From Volutella citrinella (Eukaryota > Ascomycota > Sordariomycetes > Hypocreales > Nectriaceae), in NCBI GenBank assembly GCA_034401135.1, contig JAWZSP010000007.1:3286001-3350000 (forward strand): a stretch of 64,000 nt of DNA, in the 5' to 3' direction. Below the pieces are notes generated by a model. That model was not told the origin of the DNA and made no database searches. It was given only the letters and a program-made list of their open reading frames with translations. This document shows positions 11,801-21,081 of the stretch, one piece after another; the stretch's first letter is position 1; every line of letters starts with the position of its first letter. The translations under genes and the position numbers were made by a program.

Positions 11801-13790
11801 CGTCGCCGCTGCCAGGGGTGCATACCCCATTCTTGCAGAAGCGACCAGCGCCACACTCTGCGTTGGCTTTGCAAGACTGAGCGTCCGACTTGGACCTGCA
11901 GCGACCGTTCTGGCAGACCTCTCCGTTGGTGCAGCCGCCGGTTGTCTGGCACGATTTACCGCTTCCCTTGGTGCAATCTCCACCGTCGCAGAACTTGCCT
12001 GCGCCGCATTCCCCGTCGCTGGAGCACTGGAGGCTGTCGCTGCCGGGCTTGCAAGCACCATTGACGCAAGACTCGCCCTTGCCGCAAACTTTGCCCTGTG
12101 AGCCGCAGTTTTTGGGGTCGCTTCCTGTGTCGAGAGAAATGCAATTGCCCAGGACACAGATGTGGTTGGATGGGCAGGCGTTCCCAGGACCCGCGCAGTT
12201 TTTGGCGTCGCCCTTGATGCTGAAACAGTCGCCGGAAACGCAGAGCTGGCCATCGCCACACATCTTTGACCCACAGAGGGTCTCATCGCCCGAGATGGTG
12301 ACAGGGCGACATGACAGGTCCTGGCAGCACATGTTGCCGGCGCTGCAGGCCGAGCCGCCACAGCTGGAGGGGTTGTTGCCAGTCTCGATGGGAACACATT
12401 TGCCGTTCCAGCAGATATTGTTGGCGGGACAGGGCGAGCCATTGGCACAGCTATTGGCGTCGCCAAACCCGGAGAGACAGGCTCCGCAGGTGCTGACCTT
12501 GCTTGATGGACAGCTAGGGCCGGATCCGGAGGACTCGCCGGCACTGTACGAGCTGCCACCGGAGCTGCCACCGGAGCTGCCGCCAGAGCCGCCGCCAGAA
12601 CTTCCGCCAGAACTTCCACCAGAGATTCCCTCAGGGCTTACCCCAGACCCTCCCCCAGGACCCCCGCCATAGCTTCCGCCAGAGCTTCCGCCAGAACTTC
12701 CACCGGCGCCTTGACTGCTTCCACCAGGTCTCGAGTCCGAATAGTCGGTACTTGCAATGCCAAAGGTTCCCTTGCCCCCACCAGCTGTCGCCTTGTTGGC
12801 AGCGCTACTGGAACCGCCAGTGCTGCCGCCATTGCCGGCAGCGGCGTCGTCCTCAGGGCAGTCGGCAGCAGGGCCCTGACCAGTGAATGCGAGGTCCTTC
12901 ACACAAGCGCCACTGACGCAGACCGCTCCGTCCCGGCAAGCATTGCCAGATGGCCCGCAGCTTGACAAGTCGAGGCCGATGTGAATGGGGATGCACTGGC
13001 CATTGTTGCAGAGGGTGCCAGGGGTGCAGTTCAGCTTCATAGGACCACAGAACTGGTCGCTGTTGGAGATGTCGAGACGCTTGCAAGTGCCGTCGATGCA
13101 AATGGAGCCGGGGCCGCAGCTTGCACCCTTGGTGCCACAGTTGAAGGAATCAGCTCCGAAATGGAACGATTGGCAGATGCCGCCTTTGCAGGGGGCGCCG
13201 AGGGGGCAGTCTTTGGCGGATTTGCAGGCCTTGCGGTTGGTGCCCAAGACAAAGGGCGTGCACTTGCCGTTAAAACACCAGTTTCCAGGGTCGCAGGCCT
13301 TCTTGGAGTCGCCGCAGCTGGTGGCATCGTCTCCAATCTCAATCTCCATGCACACGCCGTTGATACATAGCTCGCCGCCGCGGCACCTCTCAGCGTCTGC
13401 GCCACAGCTTCGAGGATTGGTCGTGATCTGGATCGGGGTGCATTTGTCGTCGCGGCACCATTGGCCAGCGAGGCAGCCCGCCTTGGACGGGCCGCATTCC
13501 TTTGCGTTGGATCCCCATTCGAGGGGCTTGCATTTGCCTGCGACGCATAGCTCGCCCGCCTGACACGCGTTGCCTGCTCGCCCGCATTCCTTAGCATCCA
13601 GCCCAATGGTTACTTGTGTGCAACTCGACCAGACGCAGAGATTTGAGTCTGGGCAGTTGCCGGTAAAGATCTTGTCCCGAGACACAAGCGTGTCGAATCG
13701 GTCGTCAAGCGAGACAGCTGAAGCGCTCGTCGTATTGAGGGCGAGGAGTATCAGCGCAGGAAGCACCTGCTTGCTGACTCTACGCGCCAT
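8835..13790 (-). CDS. Giant secreted cysteine-rich repeat protein
   Basis: A single uninterrupted exon of 1,652 codons (1,651 residues). The start is the ATG at 13790, which opens a signal peptide (MARRVSKQVLPALILLALN); the frame runs further upstream but without ATG. After the signal come about seven repeats of roughly 35 residues with the pattern CG-x5-C-x2-G-x2-C-x2-G-x-C. A Gly/Ser linker built on GGSSGG lies at about residues 313-423, followed by further CG...C repeats. From about residue 550 to the end there are many units with xxDCxxGxxC, like Dickkopf N-terminal or EGF-type cysteine knots. Between about residues 980 and 1360 an approximately 50-residue unit containing DCGIGQTC recurs about eight times. 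Almost every cysteine should be paired. No membrane segment is seen near the C-terminus, so it is probably an extracellular or wall-associated protein. The function is unknown; an adhesin or structural role is only a guess. Confidence 0.88.
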   Translation of the reverse strand: MARRVSKQVLPALILLALNTTSASAVSLDDRFDTLVSRDKIFTGNCPDSNLCVWSSCTQVTIGLDAKECGRAGNACQAGELCVAGKCKPLEWGSNAKECGPSKAGCLAGQWCRDDKCTPIQITTNPRSCGADAERCRGGELCINGVCMEIEIGDDATSCGDSKKACDPGNWCFNGKCTPFVLGTNRKACKSAKDCPLGAPCKGGICQSFHFGADSFNCGTKGASCGPGSICIDGTCKRLDISNSDQFCGPMKLNCTPGTLCNNGQCIPIHIGLDLSSCGPSGNACRDGAVCVSGACVKDLAFTGQGPAADCPEDDAAAGNGGSTGGSSSAANKATAGGGKGTFGIASTDYSDSRPGGSSQGAGGSSGGSSGGSYGGGPGGGSGVSPEGISGGSSGGSSGGGSGGSSGGSSGGSSYSAGESSGSGPSCPSSKVSTCGACLSGFGDANSCANGSPCPANNICWNGKCVPIETGNNPSSCGGSACSAGNMCCQDLSCRPVTISGDETLCGSKMCGDGQLCVSGDCFSIKGDAKNCAGPGNACPSNHICVLGNCISLDTGSDPKNCGSQGKVCGKGESCVNGACKPGSDSLQCSSDGECGAGKFCDGGDCTKGSGKSCQTTGGCTNGEVCQNGRCRSKSDAQSCKANAECGAGRFCKNGVCTPGSGDDCKASQACPSDEVCEEDFCVDPQIRCKLTKDCPEKHSCKDGFCLPGTKDTCKSRKDCKKGQKCEKGSCVADVTTCSATKPCPSSQFCLKGLCVPGTGDECSKTKACSGKNEKCVNGRCVSTAECKTDAECLQGTCQNGVCLGGSDGTCTTKLDCDDGLDCIDGICQGNAPECVDVSDCASLDKCKKNGCACTNGACVAISSCGKDADCSKGFYCLQPQGTCDPITKKPCSGSNKCPSGYQCKPETSLCIPVCVQSKDCPPNQTCNSGECINIGTGCVLNNNCGPNQSCDAATGKCVDAKCNSSGDCKPPTVCNAATKKCQDPDAACTSDDECGFGQVCNTDTNKCKDACTAASDCGIGEKCNTNTKKCEPICTANKDCKAPTLCRQNSGDCINPDGNCNSASDCGIGQRCNPDTNGCEDICAVNTDCDAPAICRKSDGGCINPDEGCNSASDCGIGQTCNPDSKTCEDICTKNTDCDAPAICRIGDGGCIDPGGSCNAASDCGIGQTCSNGKCVDSITPDSCRSNSDCTAPEICQVSSGNCIDPGGTCSTPGECGIGQTCSNGRCIDAPADNCGANTDCTAPKICQARSGNCLDPGGSCTAAGDCGLGQSCRGGRCVDSNSPGDTCSSNAECSPGLCNLASGRCVDPGGSCTGDSACGIGQTCDISSKTCVNPCGTNGQCPAGRVCRDRNKQCIIPGGNCNNGADCGGTQVCTSGKCQNPSGPQTCSSSNPCPTGQKCNSAGTCENTACQFTRQCPIGSVCRNSICVPGTPSTCKGDNDCNSGRICDPLTEQCVQIPDQCTDSGQCPKNYICNSSKKCVINPGTQSCGGAGDCVAQGGICALGLCVCINALCVLPDNLETCRDAGDCDRDETCSSGACMKTTTPERCTDEGKSCVVGINLCVIPLLCVCVNGLCVLPDGQVGGGVNPPGTGGGLGASCSGSKPCKESLVCHGDGVCGTPCVGNLGCIVGGHCPLLGACTCRGDGTCAR
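9701..10840 (-). repeat. Coding tandem repeat, ~150-bp unit, about eight copies
   Basis: Within the Cys-rich gene the protein segment with DCGIGQTC and a following CDAPAICR or CTAPEICQ motif recurs with a period close to 50 residues (150 bp). Copies near 10,250-10,700 are the most alike; those towards 9,700 are shorter and more diverged. This indicates tandem duplication followed by drift. Confidence 0.8.
12540..12720 (-). repeat. Gly/Ser low-complexity linker repeat
   Basis: On the coding strand short units that encode GGSSGGS recur imperfectly; on the plus strand they appear as repeated ccgccagagc/ccaccggagc units. It separates the N-terminal Cys-rich block from the rest of the protein and is likely a flexible spacer. 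Confidence 0.75.
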
Positions 13791-13866
13791 GTTGAAGAGC
13801 TGTAAGTCGTTAAAGTTGAACAACAGATTTGATGGGGCATCCTACCGTATTTTGCGGTAAGCGGGA

Positions 13867-13873
13867 ATATATA
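13867..13873 (-). promoter_or_regulatory. TATA-like element of the Cys-rich gene
   Basis: The sequence atatata lies 77 bp upstream of the ATG at 13790 on the minus strand. Position and sequence suit a TATA box; no transcript evidence is available. Confidence 0.45.
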
Positions 13874-16800
13874 GGCGTAGTACCAACGTCCTCTTGCTTT
13901 GACTCGTCAGGAGGTCCGGAGCGCCTTCCGACGTGAAGCTTCAACTACCGACTGAGTGGTCGCCTATTCCAGTCAGCAGCTGCACCCCTCCTACGGTTGC
14001 GGCTCTGGACGGCTCGAACGGATCGACTTTTCCTTTCGAGGCGAGCTAGAACTTTGCAGCTGATGCCTATCATGCCATTTCACCGTCACCCCTCGCCCCT
14101 CGAACCCTATCACAAGTATTGGTCGTATGGTCATATGGAGCTATAGCGTGTTTAGTTGCTGCGTGGGCAATCTCCAAGTTGTCTCATCCGTCGACAAGGT
14201 TCACGAAGGTTATGCTTCTCGGCGCCGGCCATAGCGGAAAGTATGTGCCTGGTGAGACGGCCAGGGGTGTTCCAACGTTCGGGGACCATAGTCTAGGCCT
14301 TCAGCACACCCCATGGGCAGCCAAAGAGCTGCAAACGGCGCATTCTGTGGCGATGGGGCGATTTTCCAAGGTGTCTCAGATCATCGCTGACGGGAAGGAG
14401 ATTTGGGATGTCTCGGATCTGGATCTGGACAGGGAAGTATCACAAGTAGATCTCGGATACCAGATGGTGGCTTTGTTATTAAGACGCGTCTCGAGCCTGT
14501 CGAAGTCTATCGGCCCGGGCATTTCCATCGATGCTGCTCTAGATGCGAAATCGTGGGCGATGGACCATCCTTCGACTGGGCCCTTGGGGCGAGCAGTTCA
14601 ATATCGCCGAACCCTTGGACTACCACCTTCTCGAAAGCTAGCGCCCAGGCAGAGCGTCTAATGCTGACCGCAAGCCAGACGATCTGTGGCGGCCGTTGTC
14701 GATGTTGGCCGTGCGACGACATTGCTTAGTTCAAACGTCATGACGATGGAGAGGCAGGCACCCATCCCGAATAGTCGAGCCATTCCCTGGCTGTAACTTT
14801 GCCCTCGGGCTAGCCAGAGGCAAAAATGGCCGTGGGAGCTGTGGCAAGAAGCTGTGCAGCTCAGCACCCTCCGGGCAGGTGAAACCTTGTCTCCGGTCGC
14901 GGGAGCGGAACAGCTCCGGTCTGTTGCGACCCAATAGACTTGAAGCGGCACAGTCTGTTGGCACTAGGGCATCATACCGGATTCGCATCCGCTCGGCCGT
15001 ATAATTAGGACTTTTGGCTTGCATTGTTGGTGAGAGATGTGATGCATGACGGTGCGAAGGGTGTGTAACCATTAAGACGGCGCCGGAAATCGTTGCATCA
15101 CGTGACGCAGACTCCCAAACCGGCCACCACCACCCAGACATGTTCGACGTATGATATTGACTTAACACAACATCTCCGCTTCCTTGATCGTTATCTAGGG
15201 TATTTCATCAACAAAAAAAACCACTTGAGACAATGCATGTTGATTAAATAATGATGATTTGAATCCCAAATCCCATCCTCAATTTCTCAAGTCATGGGGT
15301 ACTCTCAGAGACGCCATGATGGACTCTCCCAACGTGGGAGTATTAAGCTTCACTAGCAAGGAATCATAATCGACTTCAGCTGCTTCTGTAAATGCACACA
15401 TGTCATGGACCTGATGAAGATCATCCATGATGATTCCGGCAATTCTGGCAATACCGGCGGCCAATCTGGTATCCGTTGATGGCTGGATAACTGTCCCTGA
15501 TCTGCCCTTGCTAGTCTGGAGCTTACACCGAGTGTCAGTCGACACCCATACTTGCCAAGTCCAAAACAGCCATGCTTGGGAAGTTAATCGCCAGCTCCTA
15601 AAGTCGAAGGTGCCGTTAGGCGAGAGCTATGCAACCGGCCCCGTTCTGAACTTTGCTTGCCAACAGGTGACCCAGTACCCGATCATGACACCCAAAGGCA
15701 CAGCCACCTCCCCGATACAGAACATCAAGACTAAAGAATTCTCCGAATCAGTTGTAACGGAATTTGGTTGCAACCCCGTTGTGGGCGATGGTAAAACTCA
15801 CTCTAGCGGGTGTCTGGAGAGCCTACTGGGCACATGGGCGTGGACTAACGAAATTGCTCCTGAGGACACCCCCAGTCGGATCTACGGCACTCGCAGCATA
15901 GTACCAGTGATATGAGAAAGATCATTTCCGGAATGAGGAGAGTGTGGTGATAGGATTGTTTTCTCCGGCGCCTAACGAAAGCCTTGTGCCCATGTTCAAC
16001 TGCAGCTTTTATGAAGATTCAATGCGCTTTGTGACTTATTTTTTTTAATTGTATATTCATGGGATAGGGTACAGTGATAGCTGTCCCTGTCTGACTATGG
16101 GAAACACCAGTTTACGCCAATGCCGATAGGGATCGCGCAGGGTCCCGGAGTATCTAGTGTCTGGCTCCAATACAATCACAACCCGAAAATACGTGCAACT
16201 TGTTGAAATGGTATCTGCCGCTGAGAAAAATTTCTGGGTCAAGGGCCATGACTCCGGCCATGTGATGTAGGGCTCGAAGCGTGGTGCTTCTTTGGCCAGG
16301 GTAACTCATCTCATTTGTTGTTACAAACCGCCGCCAGTTATATCATCCATGGCAGGGTAGTCCTGCATGAAGAATAATTGTTCCTAGACGCTAACCATAA
16401 GCAAGAAAGTCAGGCACAAGGCCGACGCCGGATCGGCTAGACAGCCTATCCAACGGCCTCCCCGAGGCGACTGTTCTGATAATCGCCATCCGGGGCAGTT
16501 AGCGTCGCTGGCTTTGGTATCCTTAGACGCATCCAACTCCTACATTCCTTTCCTATATAGATAACCATAGGCAGGCACTGGGTTCCAGACACGACAGAAA
16601 AGCGGCCATGCAAAGGGTAGGATGCCGCCTTTTTGCTTGTTAATGAGCCTGAGACTATGAGGTCGCTTGTAAACCTGTGAGGGGGGATATCGGTTCGAAC
16701 CGTGTCGAACCACCGCAGCTGTTTCATGTGGGAAAGTTCGTGTTGGGAGGACACATTGCCTCGCTGGGATTTTTTTTTAATTCCTCTTTTCTCTCTGGCG

Positions 16801-18434
16801 CAACCTAAACGGGGTGGGATGCAACCCCTGGTCCCTTACCCGCCGCTACTGCATGTTGCGAGTCGTGTCCTCACAGGCCCTCGAGTCTCAACTGTTGGCT
16901 AGGCTTGACCGAAGCAGCCCTTGGTCTGGCCTGCCGCCGCCACGAAAGCCGCTGAGGCCTTGTTTCCATCCCCATGGGACACCGCACTACATGTACACTG
17001 ACTAGACTTCCTCAATGTCTGTCTGTCTGTGTGTCTGCTCTGCGCATTTCCTTCGCGTCTCCTTTCGACTGGTGGCCGTGTCCCGCCAAAAATCCAGAAG
17101 AGAAGCGATAACCAAGGATTAAAAAAAATTGTCGGAGCAAGGTGGCATAGCCGAATTCAATACAAAGCTTGACTCACTGAGGACCTTACAGCCATGGCGT
17201 CACTAGTATTTCCTAATTGGGAAAGCGGGTGGGCCCGTGGCTGCGTCTCTGGGGTGCAGTCTTATGGGGCATCCTTATTTTGACCAGGGAATCTCTTGAA
17301 TGGAAAAGGCGGCTGTGAGTGCCACAGGAAGGATATCAAGCATCGGCGAGTAAGTCAACCCCGAGCGACATGCGATACTACCAAGGTACACACACAAGCG
17401 CGCCCGATGAAGGGTTGATACGGACAAGACCAATGAGCAGGCGGTTGGAAAATAGAGGTACCAAGGCTCAAGCCCATGGCCCAAACACGGTGGACGGACT
17501 AGCAATCGCACTCCAGGCGCCCGTTGCTCCTGTGTGGCTGGCGAGGCCACCGGACGCCACAACAGCGCAGATGACCGTCGAGGCCACCGTTTAAAACAGC
17601 TGAAAATGCAGTCCTCTATGCATTGCGCACATTGGCTGAGCGACTGCCTGTGTTAAGAGGCTGTGTTTAAGTTGGGGCCGTGACAGTATTCAAGGTTGCA
17701 GCCGCGAGAAGGCGTTAACCCCGCTATGGCTGTAGCTGTAATAAACTTATTGTTGTTTTAGGCTTAATCTTAATGGCAGCTTGCGACTTGCCCACTTTGG
17801 GATGCGCAGGGTGGTGCGTCCGTCTGACGTTACGAAGAGCGTGCATGGCGAGCGAGTAGTTGCTAGAATATCTATGCTAATGACTTTTGCACCCATCGCC
17901 TACTTTGACATTGCGGTAGAAAAACATGCAATGCCAACAATGGCAGGGATCTCTGCCGGCAAGACATTGGTCATTTTAAGAGAGCGGGAGAGGCGGCTAA
18001 TCCCGACCCCTCGGGTCTAGACTCCAGACCTAGTCAATGAGCTAAGTAATCGGCGCCTTCAATGTAATATGTGGCAGAACTAGGCGTCAGTAATAGGCGC
18101 CCTGCAGCTGGCAGTGGGATTTACTATTCCGTATCCATCCTAACCCGGCATCGCTGAGTGGCCATTGATGATCAAAAGTTTGTAGCTTGGGCTATAATCT
18201 GCCTTACCGGCGCCACGATGGCCCAGCTCAGGGATGCAGACCTCGTAGCTCCGTAGACTCGCGGCGGTGAGCAGGGAGATGCCCCAACTGTATTTATTCC
18301 CTCGCTGCCCCCACCGTTAAAACGGGCAAGTTTTAGGGATAGCTCTGAGACTTCTTTATTCCAACTTCCTCATCGCATTCTACATCCTTGCGAGAAAGGA
18401 TCCAAGCAAAAGTTCCAACAAATTCACCTCAGCT
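13874..18434. other. Gene-poor 4.6-kb region
   Basis: No gene that I can support. The longest frames are 14119-14661 (plus; first in-frame ATG at 14212, about 150 codons) and 15427-15915 (plus, true ATG, 162 codons), with an 88-codon frame opposite at 15279-15545. None has a recognisable motif, and base composition is more AT-rich than in the flanking genes, notably at 15,950-16,400 and 17,100-18,000. Decayed genes or transposon remains are possible, but I see no terminal repeats or transposase motifs. Confidence 0.5.
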
Positions 18435-19182
18435 ATGAAGCATCTGGTACCTCTGTTGGCTTTCGCTGCCTCGGCCTCGGCCGAATGCTTCTGGCCAGAT
18501 GGCAGCGTGGCTGAAGGCGTCTACAACTGGCAGCCATGCGGCGCGAACAGCTCGTCATGCTGCAATTTCGACTACGGTGACAAATGTCTGGCCAATGGCC
18601 TTTGCCACTGGCCGGACCGCTATGACTACCGGGGGCCATGCCAGAACGCCGACTGGTCGAACTGTGCCAAGGTCTGCTTCGATGGTGAGTAATTCGAGCT
18701 CGTCAATTGTTCTCTCCAGCGGTGGTCCATACTGTCGCCATGCATGATGAATATACTAAATTGATGATATGCTGTCTTGGATAGATGAAATCAACAACTG
18801 GACAAAACTGGTCAAATGCGGCGAGAACAGGTACTGCTGTCCAGTAGGAGGTGGCTATCACTGCTGCACGAAAGAAGCTCTGATCATCACTCTCCCGACG
18901 GCTGGTCAACAAGTTGGCGCTAAAAGTACTACCACTACCGGTAATGCAGCGCGCGTGACTTCGAACATGGCCGAGAGCTCCAAGACGGCTGAGATCAGTC
19001 AAAGCCAGCAGGGCGGCGTCTCCATAGTTGTCACCACTGTCAATAACGTTGCAACGGCAACGGCTGGAGCTGGGAAACCCACCTCTTCTTCTTCTGGTGG
19101 TAGTAATCTTCGTATCGGTGGGTTTACTAGCGCTGCTGCCGGAAGCGCAATGCTTGTTGCCATTATATACATGGTCTGGTAG
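18435..19182 (+). CDS. Small Cys-rich protein with C-terminal membrane anchor
   Basis: Two exons, 18435-18684 and 18785-19182, give 215 residues. The N-terminus is a signal peptide (MKHLVPLLAFAASASA). The ectodomain has about fourteen cysteines, with CFWPDGS, SSCCNFDYGDKCLANGLC, and after the intron CGENRYCCPVGGGYHCC. A Ser/Thr/Gly-rich spacer follows from about residue 140, and the chain ends in a hydrophobic segment (SAMLVAIIYMVW). The hydrophobic end at the very C-terminus fits either a tail anchor or a GPI signal. Similar N-terminal Cys-rich domains are common in ascomycete surface proteins, often described only as hypothetical. A wall or surface role is likely; nothing more specific can be said. 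Confidence 0.8.
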
Positions 19183-19351
19183 GAGTAATTGGAGTGGATG
19201 TAAGATGAATAAAATCCTTTCCTCGTATCAATAATGCTAAAAAGAACTGGCGCCCTTGGTTTGGAGCGAGACATTCCCTGATCACTTTTGCCACTCGTAC
19301 TAAGAATGGGCTTCAGCCTACTTTCATCCCAATATATGGTTGGCCCAACAT

Positions 19352-20695
19352 CTAGAGGACTAGACTGTATTCCCCATAAACGTCGTGCGATCGATCCGCC
19401 ATCGTGGGCTCCGGCAGCTCAAATCGTTGGCGATCCAACAAGACAATAACATCAATAAACCCGTCATTGTCAATCAGATGAGAGTACCCCTCTCGAAGTA
19501 GTTTGATAAGGGACTTGGAGCAGCCGTCACACCGTCCATCCTTGACCAGATTGATATACCAACTATGTAGAGCAAGCATGTCTGGCCGGGTGCCACGAAA
19601 ATTGAACTCTCCGCCGCAAGATCCCTCGGGGACATCCAAGAGACGATTCAGAATGGTTGAGTAGATGGCAAGAACTGTCTCGGTAGAGATGAAGAAGGGG
19701 TGGCCGGCCTCGGGTCGCCGAGCCCGGTGGCCAAGCTCCGGCCTCCACCACATGGTCCATCCAAGGCCATCAAGTGCCACTTGGTCCAGATGTTGGTCAA
19801 GTTTCGTAAAACTCAGCCTTGTGCCGAACCCGCATCTCTCTATGCCCGCCAGCCGTGCAGCAACATGGCCGTATCGGTCTGGGTTTGCAATTTTACCCAG
19901 GGGTTGAATGGATTTCGACAAAGGCTGGCTTGGATCTGACCCCAGAACAGCCGCAAAGCAGTGTCTCTTGGTCGTTTGATCTTGAAAAACATTGGCGCTG
20001 ATGGCGCCGCGAGTGAACATGGGCCAGAATTGGGGATTCCCGCTGAATGAGGTGGCGTGGGCTGGGAAGACCTGGCCGGTTCTTACCACGGCTCGACCTC
20101 TCAGCACGACTTGGCGACTGAGACGACAGGCTCCTAGCAGCGCCAACGAAGCGTTAAAGCCGATCTGGCTCACAGGCCTCTTCCCAGCTGCCGTTTTCTT
20201 CCGCCTTAGCCATGAGAACCGACCACCCTGTGATGCATCACTCATTCCAGAGGCCTCCATGTAGCTGTCCCAGTCGACGAATTCAATGTGGGCTCCAGCT
20301 GGTATACCGCTTGGAGGAGGGTACCCGGCCAGTGTTTTTGGCATGCCTGGTGGTAGTTGATATGGAATCAGTCCTGGTGTGTCATCTGGACCCAGATCGG
20401 GGATGTCGACGATGGGAGCCAGAAGCGCAACGCCTGGACCCGGCCATTCAGCCCATAAGCAGCTGGAGCCCTCCAGCACCAGCTCCCACACCTGCTTCTG
20501 GAGCTCTACCGGGAGATGCAAGAAATGCGGGAAAGATGAAGGCGCCATGTGAACGTATGGGATATTCCTGAGGTGGTAATATTTGAGTTTGTCAGACCCT
20601 GGTCCAAATATATCTGGCTGCCTAGATATGACAAGGCTGTCATCTGGAAGAGCTGTAGACTGACCTGAGATTGCCACGTCACTTGAACAGCGCAT
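19352..20695 (-). CDS. 2EXR domain protein
   Basis: A single exon of 447 residues. The first ATG in frame is at 20695; a second at 20548, encoding MAPSSFPHF just before the domain, is an alternative start. Residues 52-75 read FPHFLHLPVELQKQVWELVLEG, which is the F-box-like 2EXR motif found in many expanded fungal protein families. The rest has no membrane segment; a CDGCSK motif lies near the C-terminus. The family has no established biochemical function. It often occurs in variable regions of ascomycete genomes, which fits the neighbouring NLR-like fragment. The ATG is only 27 bp from the doubtful plus-strand gene at 20723. Confidence 0.78.
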   Translation of the reverse strand: MRCSSDVAISGQSTALPDDSLVISRQPDIFGPGSDKLKYYHLRNIPYVHMAPSSFPHFLHLPVELQKQVWELVLEGSSCLWAEWPGPGVALLAPIVDIPDLGPDDTPGLIPYQLPPGMPKTLAGYPPPSGIPAGAHIEFVDWDSYMEASGMSDASQGGRFSWLRRKKTAAGKRPVSQIGFNASLALLGACRLSRQVVLRGRAVVRTGQVFPAHATSFSGNPQFWPMFTRGAISANVFQDQTTKRHCFAAVLGSDPSQPLSKSIQPLGKIANPDRYGHVAARLAGIERCGFGTRLSFTKLDQHLDQVALDGLGWTMWWRPELGHRARRPEAGHPFFISTETVLAIYSTILNRLLDVPEGSCGGEFNFRGTRPDMLALHSWYINLVKDGRCDGCSKSLIKLLREGYSHLIDNDGFIDVIVLLDRQRFELPEPTMADRSHDVYGEYSLVL

Positions 20696-20722
20696 CGATT
20701 GGTCCAATCGGCTTAATCAGCG

Positions 20723-21057
20723 ATGAATGGCCCGGACAACTTGAAGATCAAATCTGACATTGTTGCCCCTGCCGAAAACAATGAACCCACCGCTCCGGTT
20801 CCCTGGGTCGGAAATGGTCTTATCGATTTAAAAAAAAAAAAGGTCTTCAAGTACGAGTCTGCATCACCTGGGAGTCTGTGGCCATCAACAACACCAACTT
20901 TTTTAACGACAGGTTCAAGTTGACGGTGGCGAATACGTGTATGAATAAGGCCACGGACAACCTGTACGTCCAACGCAACCCTGGCCTCGAAACAAGACAT
21001 TTCAAGCTTGCTTACATCCATAGGCCGCGCCACCGACCAAAAAAAGGCAGTTGGTAG
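20723..21057 (+). CDS. Possible small gene or gene relic
   Basis: A model with exons 20723-20850 and 20913-21057 gives 90 residues. The 62-bp intron has a GTACGA donor, a TTTTTTAAC branch-like stretch and a GACAG acceptor. A run of twelve A residues (20830-20841) lies in exon 1 and codes for lysines. Without splicing, the region 20860-20912 is also open in a different frame and flows into the exon 2 frame, so the alternative is a longer gene broken by an indel near the A-run. No family was recognised. The short distance to the divergent 2EXR gene argues against a full promoter. I regard this as unproven. Confidence 0.3.
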
Positions 21058-21081
21058 CAGGAGAAAATCATACTAGATACT

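Noticed and set aside
14119..14661. 180-codon plus-strand frame
   Set aside because: It opens without ATG, and the part after the first ATG (14212) has no recognisable feature. I kept it only as a note in the gene-poor region.
16680..16720. Sequence ggttcgaacc that resembles a tRNA T-loop
   Set aside because: The flanking bases do not form the five-base T-stem or an acceptor stem, so no tRNA can be folded.
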